NCBI GenBank assembly: GCA_002070115.1
Contig: MWCO01000004.1
Coordinates: 62,001 to 126,000, forward strand
Source of the DNA: Deltaproteobacteria bacterium ADurb.Bin207
GTDB lineage: Bacteria; Myxococcota_A; Polyangia; Polyangiales; Polyangiaceae
Direction of reading: 5' to 3'
Length of the DNA stretch: 64,000 bases
The stretch's first letter is position 1; the number at the start of each line of letters is the position of its first letter. Under the pieces are notes generated by a model. It made no database searches. It was not told the origin of the DNA and was given only the letters and a program-made list of their open reading frames with translations. The position numbers were made by a program, and so were the translations under genes. Positions 45,811 through 54,332 of the stretch are shown in pieces.

Positions 45811-48746
45811 CGCAACAATCCCTCCGAGTATCGACGAACTGCCTCGCGAAGGGATGGGTCGGCAGGGTGCGAAAGGCCGTCCATCACACGTCGTCGAAAG
45901 GATTCCGGACCGGTGAAGGCTTCGGCTTTGGGGATATCGACAGGTCCTTTGGCGATGTTTTTTCCATCCCCCTCGCCATGCGCATCCCGTTGACCTTCGA
46001 GGCTTTCGGCGTGGGACGGGTTGGTCTGCGGGGAGGGTGTATTGGAATTGGCGGTATCCTGCATGGATTCGCTAGCCATTTCGAGCCATCGCTGTGCCAT
46101 GCGTTGCAAGGTCATGGCCTGGTCGCCATCGGCTCTGTCGAGGGCTCGGGCGGCTTCCCGCATGTGCGATTCCGCGCGTTCGATGAGTTCCACGGTGGAA
46201 AGAGGGATTGGTTCTTGTCCCGATCGCGCGCGTTTCAACACATCTTTGGCGCGGTCGGCCAACTCCCGCTGCCGCTCGGACTCGGTCTTCAATCGTTGTT
46301 TCCCTTGTTCTGATGCGGATTTCCGCATGGCGTCGAGTTGCTCGCGCACCCAGCGTTGTTCACGTTCGAGGGTTTCTCGCGCCCGAACCACCTCCCGGCT
46401 CAGGGAAGAAGGTTGACCAAATAGATCTCGTTCTCGCTGACCGAGGAGCACGGCTTGCTCGGCGGCTTTCAAGGCATTGCTTGCCGCTTGGTCCGCTTCC
46501 GATAGTGCAGTTCGCTCCAACGCCGCCGCCATACGCTCGGCCTGCTCGCGCAGCACCATGGCGGCCCCTTCGAGCGAAGACATATCGGACGAGGAAGTAG
46601 GCAAGCCGCGCACCGAATCTCTCACGATGCGCGCGTGTTCGCGGGCCAGATCGTGAAGCCCTTGCATGTCGATGGATTGCATCGCCTCGGCAATGGCTTG
46701 CTGCACTTCCTCCATCCGAGAAGCGTGGTCCTTGGCAAGCTTTTCGATCTCATCGCCTTCTGAGTCGAACGATTCCATGTCTCCGTCGCCCGCGGAAGCG
46801 TCATCCAGCCCCGGCATGCCGCCGCTTTCCGTACCAGAACGCCCTCCTCCTCCGGAAAACGATGGGTGGGGAGAGCGTAATCGTGCGGCCAAGTGCAACG
46901 CCGCGGATTCAGCGCATTGGGTGTCGTCACGATGCATACACCGTTGAATGTTTCGTACACCCATGGCCACGATTTCGCCCAAGTCGCCTCCCAATCCTCC
47001 AAGGCGAAGCATGGAACCGCTTCCTCCACGCAAAACCTCCAAGGATGCATCCAGGCGAACCCTGCCTCGTTGCGATTCGGATTGGCGAATCTGTCTGGCG
47101 CCCTCCGCAGCCTCATCCGCTACATCCGCCAGTTTTCGTGCAATGGCGATCGAATCACGAGTCGACAGCGTTCTTGTAGCCACATCGAGGGCCAACGCCA
47201 CATCACCGGTTACGTCTTGCAATCGCCTAAGACCGCTACGGCAAGCCTGTTCGGAGAGCGTGGGGCATGCGCCATCCGTAGCCTTTCGCAATCGTTCGAG
47301 TTGTCCTTGGATGAATGCGCGCATGCGACGAGACACCACGATCCCTCCGTAGGACTGCTGTGAAACCTGATTTGCGGCTTGTTCGAAAGAGGCATGCGCC
47401 TTTGTTTCTTTGGTATTCAACGCCGCCCGATCCTCGTGTTGGCTCGGCGCTTCGCGTCGTAGGCGTGACGCCAACAGGTCGAGCAAGTCATTTCGAAGGG
47501 ATTGCACGGCTTCGAAACGCAATGCTTCTTCTTCACCAACCGCGGGGGGAAGCACGACAATGGGCTGACTTTTCCCCCAAGAAGGCCCTCCCACGGCATT
47601 GTTGTCGCGCGCTTCGATGGTGACTTCCACGGGTGTATGAGCTTGCACGAGCACGCGATCCTGACGGTGCAACACCGTGGCACCACGATCGAACGTCAAC
47701 GTACCATCATGTTTGGCCAGCGATCGTCGTGATTCCTTACCTGCCGTACGCAACACCAATTCCACGTGCGTCAAGCCATGATCGTCAGTGATTTCGTAGC
47801 GGATGGGAACTTCTTGGATGTCGAGCAAACGAACGGTCCTCGGAGTATCGTCGACGATCACCTTTGGTGCCTCGTCTTCGAGGGCTACCACGCGCAGGCT
47901 GGTGCTTTGGGCGATGAGGACATCGCCGAAACGAGCGGCGATCTCGAGTGTTGCATCATGCTCGACGGTCCAGGTCGCGACGATTCCCCCTTTTGCATCA
48001 TCCACGAACGGGGTTTCCCGTTTTCCGTCGGTAAGCACGAGCGTGCGTCCATCAAAGCGCGGCCGTGCGTGAACCGAGAGTTTCGTTCCCACGGGTTGGT
48101 AGGTCTCGTCGAACGCCATCGCGTGTTGGATCGATTCGCCGAGATAGGCCGGGGGTTGAATATCGACGACCGCGGATTCGACCCAATCGATATCGATGGG
48201 CGCGCGACCACGGTACGCGAGCAGAACGTCGACACCTTCCGCCACACGAAGAGGGCTGTAAGCGAAGGCACCGAGGGCGAGAGCGAGGAGGGAAAGCGCT
48301 ACGATTTTTGCGACATCGGCACGTTTTTTTGCGGCTTTCCACAGGGTTTCGGGGCGAATCTGAGCGAGCAGTCGTTCGAGGTGCAGATGAGCGAGCCCCG
48401 CACTCAGCGCGTCATCGGAGCCATGGGTAGTCGTGAGGAGACGCACGGCGCGAGCGGCGCGTTCGCCCAGGGAAGGGTGTTCGAGGGAGCCGAGTTTTTT
48501 CGCCAGTCGAATGAGATTACGCGCTTGGCGCTGTGCCATTTTCCGCAGGACCACAGCGATGACGCACGTCACAACGACGATGGCGGCAGCGAGGAGGCGA
48601 GAGGATATGGTGCCGTGACGAGCGAGGTGAGCGGCAGCGACGATGATGAGCAAAAGGGAGGCGGCGAAGAGTCGTCCCCGCCATGGGCCGCAAGCGCGCT
48701 GCCACAGCGATGCCAGGTGAATGAGGCGGGGGGAAAGGGAAGACAC
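45807..48746 (-). CDS. DUF4175-type membrane protein
   Basis: About 980 residues: two membrane segments at the N-terminus (LLLIIVAAAHLA and VVVTCVIAVVL), one more near residue 150, then a long soluble part rich in Ala, Arg, Glu and Gln with coiled-coil stretches and a Pro/Gly-rich linker (SGGGGRSGTESGGMPG). The layout fits the DUF4175 family. The start at GTG 48746 is a guess, chosen before the first membrane segment; the frame is open to 48914 and other starts are possible. It is coupled to the peptidase-MA gene. Function is unknown; an envelope scaffold is one guess. Confidence 0.65.
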   Translation of the reverse strand: MSSLSPRLIHLASLWQRACGPWRGRLFAASLLLIIVAAAHLARHGTISSRLLAAAIVVVTCVIAVVLRKMAQRQARNLIRLAKKLGSLEHPSLGERAARAVRLLTTTHGSDDALSAGLAHLHLERLLAQIRPETLWKAAKKRADVAKIVALSLLALALGAFAYSPLRVAEGVDVLLAYRGRAPIDIDWVESAVVDIQPPAYLGESIQHAMAFDETYQPVGTKLSVHARPRFDGRTLVLTDGKRETPFVDDAKGGIVATWTVEHDATLEIAARFGDVLIAQSTSLRVVALEDEAPKVIVDDTPRTVRLLDIQEVPIRYEITDDHGLTHVELVLRTAGKESRRSLAKHDGTLTFDRGATVLHRQDRVLVQAHTPVEVTIEARDNNAVGGPSWGKSQPIVVLPPAVGEEEALRFEAVQSLRNDLLDLLASRLRREAPSQHEDRAALNTKETKAHASFEQAANQVSQQSYGGIVVSRRMRAFIQGQLERLRKATDGACPTLSEQACRSGLRRLQDVTGDVALALDVATRTLSTRDSIAIARKLADVADEAAEGARQIRQSESQRGRVRLDASLEVLRGGSGSMLRLGGLGGDLGEIVAMGVRNIQRCMHRDDTQCAESAALHLAARLRSPHPSFSGGGGRSGTESGGMPGLDDASAGDGDMESFDSEGDEIEKLAKDHASRMEEVQQAIAEAMQSIDMQGLHDLAREHARIVRDSVRGLPTSSSDMSSLEGAAMVLREQAERMAAALERTALSEADQAASNALKAAEQAVLLGQRERDLFGQPSSLSREVVRARETLEREQRWVREQLDAMRKSASEQGKQRLKTESERQRELADRAKDVLKRARSGQEPIPLSTVELIERAESHMREAARALDRADGDQAMTLQRMAQRWLEMASESMQDTANSNTPSPQTNPSHAESLEGQRDAHGEGDGKNIAKGPVDIPKAEAFTGPESFRRRVMDGLSHPADPSLREAVRRYSEGLLR

Positions 48747-48905
48747 GGTGGCAGCTTGGAGCAAGTTGCGGTTCGGCGCCAGTCTGTCTGATATCGTGTC
48801 ATGGGGGCATGTTGGCCGCCAAGCGGTTGCGCTCAACGCGCCCCCATCCCTTTTCAAAGCGAAATTTTTAGGGAAATTTAGGTATTTCAAGGAAGCAGAT
48901 GGCTT

Positions 48906-48919
48906 CGGGCGCAAGCCCG
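48906..48919 (+). promoter_or_regulatory. Short hairpin with GNRA-type loop in the glgC leader
   Basis: CGGGC and GCCCG pair around a GCAA loop about 37 bases before the glgC start and ahead of its GGAGGG Shine-Dalgarno (48945-48950). It has no T-run, so it is not a terminator. It could influence mRNA stability or be incidental. Confidence 0.3.
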
Positions 48920-48956
48920 TCTACACTGCCGGTCAACCAATTACGGAGGGTTTCGA

Positions 48957-50243
48957 ATGCGAAAAACCATCGCCATCGTGTTCGCGGGAGGTCGCGCCGA
49001 GGAGATGTCAGTGTTGACCTTCTGGCGCCCAAAATCAGCGGTGCTGTTTGGCGGCGCGTATCGAATGATCGACTTTGCGCTGACCAACCTGGCGAATACC
49101 GCGGGTATCGACAATGTCGGCATCCTTTCCCAATACCGTCCATCATCGCTCATCGATCACGTGGGTATTGGTTTGCCCTGGGACTTCGTGGGTAACGAGC
49201 GGGGCGTGCGCTTTCTGCCACCGTATATTGGACTTGACCATTCTCAATGGTATCGCGGCACGGCCGACGCCCTCTATCAGAACATCGATTTTCTGGAGTT
49301 GCATCGCCCTGATGACGTGCTCATTGTGTCCGGCGATCATGCTTACAGCATGGATTACACACCGCTGCTTCGTTTCCACATGGAGCGCGATGCCGATGTG
49401 ACACTTGCGTTTACGCCGATGGATGTAGAGCCTTCGCGTTTCGGCATAGCCGAACTCAACGCGGAGGGGCGAATCATCGGCTACATGGAGAAGCCCAAGC
49501 ATCCGAGGACGAACCTGGCTTCGATGACCGTCTACGTATTTCGCCGTGAAGTCCTCGTGGAGGAGTTACGGCGTCATGCGCATGCGACGCCCGAGGAGCA
49601 GAAGACCTATCAAATTTACGATGAAATTCTGCCACACATGATGGCGCACCGCAGAGCGTTTGGTTGGGTCCATTATGGTCAATGGGAGTATGCGCGCACG
49701 CTCGACGCCTATCATGCGGCGCACATGGATATGCTCGGTCCATCGCCACGCATTGACCTTTCATCGTGGAACGTTCGTACCAATACGATGATGCGTCGCG
49801 CGGCCCCGCCTCCGCCCACACGTTGTTTTTCGGGCGCGGAGGTGGTCGATTCGCTGATCGGGGGAGGATGCAACATTCAGGGGCGTGTCGAGCGTTCGGT
49901 CTTGAGTTCGGACGTGCGAATTGGGCGCGGTGCCATCGTTCGCAACAGCGTGTTATGGGAGAAGGTAGTCGTGGAAGACGGGGCAGTGGTCGATGGAGTG
50001 ATTTGCGACAAGCGTTGCGTGATTGGTCGAGGCGCACGGGTGGGAGCGGACATGGGCAATCTCGTGGCGAACGAGGAGCTTCCTGGTTCCTTGCAGGGGG
50101 GAGCGACCGTACTCGGCATGGACGTGCATGTTCCGGCAGGCGGTTTGCTTGGAAAAAACTGCATCATTTATCCCAAAACCAGTTCGGACTTGCTCTGTGA
50201 TCCCGTGGCATCCGGGCGTACGGTCCGCGGCGCGGCCCATTGA
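48957..50243 (+). CDS. glgC: Divergent glucose-1-phosphate adenylyltransferase-like nucleotidyltransferase
   Basis: The 428-residue protein aligns with ADP-glucose pyrophosphorylase along its length: VFAGGRAEEMSVLT, FGGAYRMIDFALTN, WYRGTADALYQN and VSGDHAYSMDY, then a left-handed beta-helix C-terminus. The nucleotide loop is unusual: GGRAEEMSVLT replaces the GGRGxRLxPLT of active GlgC, and PKSA replaces AKPA. A subgroup with this altered loop exists beside glgA. The GGAGGG six bases before ATG 48957 fixes the start. Catalytic activity is therefore uncertain; a regulatory role is possible. Confidence 0.75.
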   Translation: MRKTIAIVFAGGRAEEMSVLTFWRPKSAVLFGGAYRMIDFALTNLANTAGIDNVGILSQYRPSSLIDHVGIGLPWDFVGNERGVRFLPPYIGLDHSQWYRGTADALYQNIDFLELHRPDDVLIVSGDHAYSMDYTPLLRFHMERDADVTLAFTPMDVEPSRFGIAELNAEGRIIGYMEKPKHPRTNLASMTVYVFRREVLVEELRRHAHATPEEQKTYQIYDEILPHMMAHRRAFGWVHYGQWEYARTLDAYHAAHMDMLGPSPRIDLSSWNVRTNTMMRRAAPPPPTRCFSGAEVVDSLIGGGCNIQGRVERSVLSSDVRIGRGAIVRNSVLWEKVVVEDGAVVDGVICDKRCVIGRGARVGADMGNLVANEELPGSLQGGATVLGMDVHVPAGGLLGKNCIIYPKTSSDLLCDPVASGRTVRGAAH

Positions 50244-50258
50244 TGGAGGAGATGGACG

Positions 50259-51419
50259 ATGAAGGTCACCATCATTTCGAAAGAGTATCCTCCCCATGTC
50301 TATGGAGGCGCTGGCGTTCATGTGAAGTTTCTCACGCGCGAGCTTGCCAAGCGGATGCAAGTCGAGGTTCGGTGCTTCGGCGAGCAGCGCATGTCCGATG
50401 GAAATCTAACCGTAAAGGGATATCAGGCCTGGGATCGTATGTGGGAAGGGACGGACCGTCGATTCAACTCGACTCTTGGCACGTTCTCCACGGACTTATC
50501 CCTGGTCCGTGACCATGTCGATTCGGATGTCGTGCATACACATACCTGGTACGCGGCCATGGCCGGTTATATGGCCAAGGTTCTATACGATATTCCGTTG
50601 GTTTGCACGGTACACAGCCTTGAACCGCTTCGCCCTTGGAAAGAGGAACAGCTTGGTAAGTCCTATCACTTATCCACCTGGGTCGAAAAGGTGGCCCTCG
50701 AAAACGCCGATCGGATCATCAGCGTTTCGCAAGGATCGAAAAAAGACGTACTCGATCACTTCAACGTCGATCCCGAACGGGTCCGGGTTATCCATAACGG
50801 GATAGATCTGGACTTGTATCGTCCGGTGCATGGGGACAGCACGCGCAAGGCCTTCGATATCGATGGTCCCTACATCTTGTTCGTAGGCCGAACCTCGAGG
50901 CAAAAAGGCATGACGTATCTCATCGATGCGATGGCGTCGGTGGATCCGGGGGTTCGGCTGGTTTGCTGCACGAGCGCGCCGGATACCAAGGAGGTGGAAG
51001 AGGAGATTGCGGAAAAAGTCGCCAAAGAACCTCGGGCGTTGTGGATCAACTCGTTGTTGCGCGAAGAGCAATACGTGGAATTGTACGCAAACGCGTCGGT
51101 ATTTGCCTGCCCCTCGGTCTACGAGCCCTTCGGTATCATCAACCTCGAAGCGATGGCGTGCGAAACACCGGTGGTGGCGAGTCGGGTAGGAGGAATCCTG
51201 GAGACGGTTGTCGATGGAGAAACGGGTTATTTGGTGGAACCAGCAAATCCCCGGGCCATTGCCGATGCCATCAATACGTTGCTCCGCAATCCGGAGATGG
51301 CGAAAAAGTTCGGGCGCAATGGGCGAAGACGGGTGGAAGATCATTTTTCCTGGACCCATATCGCCGAAAAAACGGAAGCCTTATATGCTGAGATGGTCGA
51401 GGAACGACGCCGCGGTTAG
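50259..51419 (+). CDS. glgA: Glycogen synthase, GT4 family
   Basis: A 386-residue GT-B glycosyltransferase of the GT4 type: YGGAGVHVKFLTREL at the N-terminus, VRVIHNGIDLDLYRP, FVGRTSRQKG and the C-terminal EPFGIINLEAMACETPVV motif. It resembles the GT4 GlgA/GlgM enzymes used for alpha-glucan synthesis rather than the GT5 enzyme of E. coli. GGAGG precedes ATG 50259, 15 bases after glgC. Donor preference (ADP-glucose or UDP-glucose) cannot be read from the sequence. Confidence 0.88.
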   Translation: MKVTIISKEYPPHVYGGAGVHVKFLTRELAKRMQVEVRCFGEQRMSDGNLTVKGYQAWDRMWEGTDRRFNSTLGTFSTDLSLVRDHVDSDVVHTHTWYAAMAGYMAKVLYDIPLVCTVHSLEPLRPWKEEQLGKSYHLSTWVEKVALENADRIISVSQGSKKDVLDHFNVDPERVRVIHNGIDLDLYRPVHGDSTRKAFDIDGPYILFVGRTSRQKGMTYLIDAMASVDPGVRLVCCTSAPDTKEVEEEIAEKVAKEPRALWINSLLREEQYVELYANASVFACPSVYEPFGIINLEAMACETPVVASRVGGILETVVDGETGYLVEPANPRAIADAINTLLRNPEMAKKFGRNGRRRVEDHFSWTHIAEKTEALYAEMVEERRRG

Positions 51420-51434
51420 CGGACGGAGGTGGAC

Positions 51435-51626
51435 GTGATTGGACTGGAACTATTGAAAAAGGAACGCGAGCTACTCAAAAATAAGCTTTTGGAGATTGAA
51501 GCCGAGAGCAAGGCATTGGACGCCAAAGTTCGCAGCCTCCGGCAAAAGGAGATCCAAACGAAGCGTGAAATCGAAGCGCTTTGTGTGCTCATCGAGTTAC
51601 AAGAAGAAGCGAAAACGGAATCGTAA
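51435..51626 (+). CDS. Small coiled-coil protein downstream of glgA
   Basis: GGAGG at 51425-51429 places the start at GTG 51435, only 15 bases after the glgA stop. The 63 residues form a near-continuous heptad pattern of Leu with Lys/Glu (LLKKERELLKNKLLEIE, SLRQKEIQTKREIEAL), a soluble coiled coil. No family is recognised. Co-transcription with glgC-glgA suggests a partner of glycogen enzymes, which is inference. Confidence 0.6.
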   Translation: MIGLELLKKERELLKNKLLEIEAESKALDAKVRSLRQKEIQTKREIEALCVLIELQEEAKTES

Positions 51627-51705
51627 CCAGGTCTTTGCCTGCGGCTTTGCTCGCATTCTTCTTTCTGTTTTTCAGCCCAGCGCTCCGAATCCGGGAGACG
51701 ACGAC

Positions 51706-52464
51706 TCATGGCTCATCGCGCACGCTCATCACCTTTCGCAACCTGAGGAGCCCGTGTTCGGCCCACGCTCCAGGCCAACACAAATCACGTCCGCTCACCC
51801 GAAAGATGGCTCCCGTTCGCGCCGCGGGGATGTCCAAGGACCGAAAATAATGCACATGTTCCGACCCAAACGGGTATGGGTCGTCCCCCAGCAAGACAAC
51901 ATCCGGCTGAGCTTGTAGCATTTGATCCATCGTCAGACGTGCGTAGCGACTGTCCTTGCCCTGTGCGTCCTCTGAAGGTAAGTGCTCGAAAACATTGACT
52001 AATCCTAGCCATCGGAGGACATCACCGATATAGGTTTGCCCGTTGATGGTCATCCAAGGCAAGCGCCAGATGGGAACGAAGCATTTGCGGGTGGACATGG
52101 GGCAAGGCGCAGGTCGCGCGATGGCGGGTCTATCGAGGCCGAGACATGCTGCCAACGCTTCGAAATCCTGAAAGCCGTCCTCTACGGTTTTGGGAAAAGT
52201 CAACCGAACGTTCAATCCCGCGGCACGAAGCGCCAGCACATCGGATTTACTATTTTCCTCTTGGTTGGCAAGGACGATATCCGGAGCCAAGGCGATGACG
52301 TCGCGCACCGAAACGTCTTTGGTTCCGCCGATGACAGGTATTTGTTGCACACCGTCGGGGACAACGCAGTATCGCGTACGTCCGACGAGTTGGTGGAGCA
52401 GTCCGAGGCGTGCGAGATTGAAGGTATCGCTGGGCACGAGGGAAATGATTCGTCGAAACCTCAC
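51706..52464 (-). CDS. Helical-backbone metal receptor (BtuF/TroA-like) protein
   Basis: The 252-residue protein resembles periplasmic binding proteins of the BtuF/TroA group: RIISLVPSDTF, VIALAPDIVLANQEEN and GLDRPAIARPA-like segments, with a long helix between lobes. It has no signal peptide and no ABC permease nearby, so it may act in the cytoplasm or be exported differently. Its GTG start overlaps the TGA of the patatin gene upstream (GTGA), so the two are coupled. Ligand is unknown. Confidence 0.72.
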   Translation of the reverse strand: MRFRRIISLVPSDTFNLARLGLLHQLVGRTRYCVVPDGVQQIPVIGGTKDVSVRDVIALAPDIVLANQEENSKSDVLALRAAGLNVRLTFPKTVEDGFQDFEALAACLGLDRPAIARPAPCPMSTRKCFVPIWRLPWMTINGQTYIGDVLRWLGLVNVFEHLPSEDAQGKDSRYARLTMDQMLQAQPDVVLLGDDPYPFGSEHVHYFRSLDIPAARTGAIFRVSGRDLCWPGAWAEHGLLRLRKVMSVRDEP

Positions 52465-53978
52465 GCCACTTGGACCTCTGCGGCCTGGTCGAGCAGATCG
52501 CGTTTGATCGTTCCCAGGTCTGTTTGTGGGTCGGTGAAGGCGATGGCGTGTCGTGTGAAATCGCGTTGCAATGCTTCGAATCGATATTGACGAATGGATC
52601 GGAGGGTTTCTCGAAAAGCGATTTCTTCGACTTCCGGTCGATGAAAAATTTTGGCAGGAGCGCCTGCCATCACGCGCATCGTAGCCCCATCGGGTTGGAA
52701 TAAGTGGAAGGCAACGTGCGGATACATGGCGCGAAGCATGTGGATGGCTCGGTCGAAGCGACCATGAATCAGCGATTTGAGCCCTTGCATGCCGACCATG
52801 ATGCCGCCTTTTTCGAAGACATGACCGGGCTGATCGTTATGGGTGGGGACCAACGGATCGACGAGGATGACCAGGGTTGCGCCGTTTTCGACAGCGATAC
52901 GAACATTGGTGGTGCGCGTGAAGGCCCCGTCGACGAAGTATCGATTGTCGATGAGTTCGGGAGCGAAGATGGGTGTGAGGGCGGTAGAAGCGCGGACGGC
53001 CTGATGAATGGGAACGTGGTCCCAGCCGGGGCTTCCGAAGACGATGTGTTCGGCGGTATCTTGGTCGGTGGCTCCGATGTACAGGCCATGGGGGAGTTGT
53101 CGGAAGTCATCGGTCAAACCGGGCTTTGACAATTGCAATTGCAGGTAGGAGCGCAATCGTTTGCCTGCGAAGATCCCGGTGGGTGCGAGATGAAAAAAGG
53201 ATTGAAGCAGAGTCGTTCGGCGCCGTGCGAGCGAGCGCGCGGCGCGTCCGAAGCGGGAGGATAATTCTGCATAATTGAGATCGAAAACGCTCGAGCGTTC
53301 GATTCGATCCAGGGTTCCTTGCCCGCGGAGCATTCCGCTCATGATGTCGCTAGCGGACAAGCCATTGGCGAGAAACGCGCCGATCACAGCCCCTGCGCTG
53401 ATGCCGCAAACGATATCGGCATCTTGCAACGCGTACTCGGGTAAGAAGTGCTGCAAGGCCCGAAGCACGCCCAACTCGAAAAACAGACCTTCGAATCCTC
53501 CGCCGGCCAAACACAACGCCACCCGGCCCGCTTCACGGCGTCGCAACGTTTTTTCGAGGTTTGTCCAGATCGTACGCCAGGCTTGGTCGGATTGTTCGAG
53601 CGCAAGGATTCCCGCGAGGCGGAAAACTCCGGCTTGGAACGAAAGCTCCGTGCCCCATCGATTGGGGGGAACGATGAGCCACGTTTGCTCACGCCCGATG
53701 AGATCACCCGCACTGCTTTCGGTAAAAAGCTGGCTCATCAGCACTTGGCTCGAACTCGGCGTCTGCGAGGCCGTTTCTTGACGAGCATCGATCACAAGCA
53801 CATCGACATCGTGGGAGCGAAGCCGAGCCAGCAAGTGCGAAGCGTTGGTTTCGACGACGATTCGGATACCGCGGGCCAGCCGGGGGGAGAACTGATGAGC
53901 GGCTTGTTCGAGGGCGGCTTCGGCCCCTCGCGCGGTGGAGAGTATCGAACTACTGGTAAAAACAACAATTTGATTCAT
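52461..53978 (-). CDS. Patatin-like phospholipase
   Basis: The patatin domain begins at about residue 150: oxyanion loop AGGGFEG, nucleophile S194 in CGISAGAVIG, and the dyad aspartate D350 in YFVDGAF. The first 145 residues form a separate domain with a hydrophobic strand pattern (VVVETNASHLLARL, DVLVIDAR) resembling a receiver fold without its acidic pocket. It hydrolyses lipid acyl esters in the family. It is divergent from the FHA gene and starts the patatin/metal-receptor unit; that pairing is unusual. Confidence 0.87.
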   Translation of the reverse strand: MNQIVVFTSSSILSTARGAEAALEQAAHQFSPRLARGIRIVVETNASHLLARLRSHDVDVLVIDARQETASQTPSSSQVLMSQLFTESSAGDLIGREQTWLIVPPNRWGTELSFQAGVFRLAGILALEQSDQAWRTIWTNLEKTLRRREAGRVALCLAGGGFEGLFFELGVLRALQHFLPEYALQDADIVCGISAGAVIGAFLANGLSASDIMSGMLRGQGTLDRIERSSVFDLNYAELSSRFGRAARSLARRRTTLLQSFFHLAPTGIFAGKRLRSYLQLQLSKPGLTDDFRQLPHGLYIGATDQDTAEHIVFGSPGWDHVPIHQAVRASTALTPIFAPELIDNRYFVDGAFTRTTNVRIAVENGATLVILVDPLVPTHNDQPGHVFEKGGIMVGMQGLKSLIHGRFDRAIHMLRAMYPHVAFHLFQPDGATMRVMAGAPAKIFHRPEVEEIAFRETLRSIRQYRFEALQRDFTRHAIAFTDPQTDLGTIKRDLLDQAAEVQVA

Positions 53979-54332
53979 GACACGGTAGTCCGGCGGCCAG
54001 GGAAAAACCCGCGGGCCAGCCAGCCGTCTATTTCAAATCGGCGTAAACCATCGGATCATGGGAACGTCGATCATGCTTCTACAACCATAGCGCAGGGTCA
54101 GGGTATCGTCTTGCCAACGGTTAATCTTAAGTTATGACAACGAGAATTCAGGGGAAAGACACGAAAGCCTCGGGTGGGTAGCGAGATGGGGAACGAAACG
54201 CCTCGGTGTCGTCAACCAGAAAGCCAAACGGACTGTTAGAAGTTCAAAACTAGCGAAATTCGGAAAGAAAGAACAAAGAATCGCTAGCAAAGGTTGCCGT
54301 TCCATGAGCAGGCTGGCTACACTATCATCTAG
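53979..54332. other. Divergent region between patatin and double-FHA gene
   Basis: About 350 bp with the promoter described at 54294-54323 and an inverted repeat CTAGCGA/TCGCTAG (54250-54256, 54281-54287). No gene seen. Confidence 0.5.
54294..54323 (+). promoter_or_regulatory. Candidate sigma-70 promoter of the double-FHA gene
   Basis: TTGCCG (54294-54299) and TACACT (54318-54323) are separated by 18 bases. Transcription would begin near 54330, so translation from GTG 54333 would be nearly leaderless and GTG 54360 or ATG 54372 may be the real start. The match is moderate. Confidence 0.4.

Noticed and set aside
47766-48791. Plus-strand frame of 341 codons
   Set aside because: It is antisense to the DUF4175 gene and shows no motif.
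48747-48914. Longer N-terminus for the DUF4175 protein
   Set aside because: Residues before the first membrane segment are not signal-like and extend toward the glgC leader.
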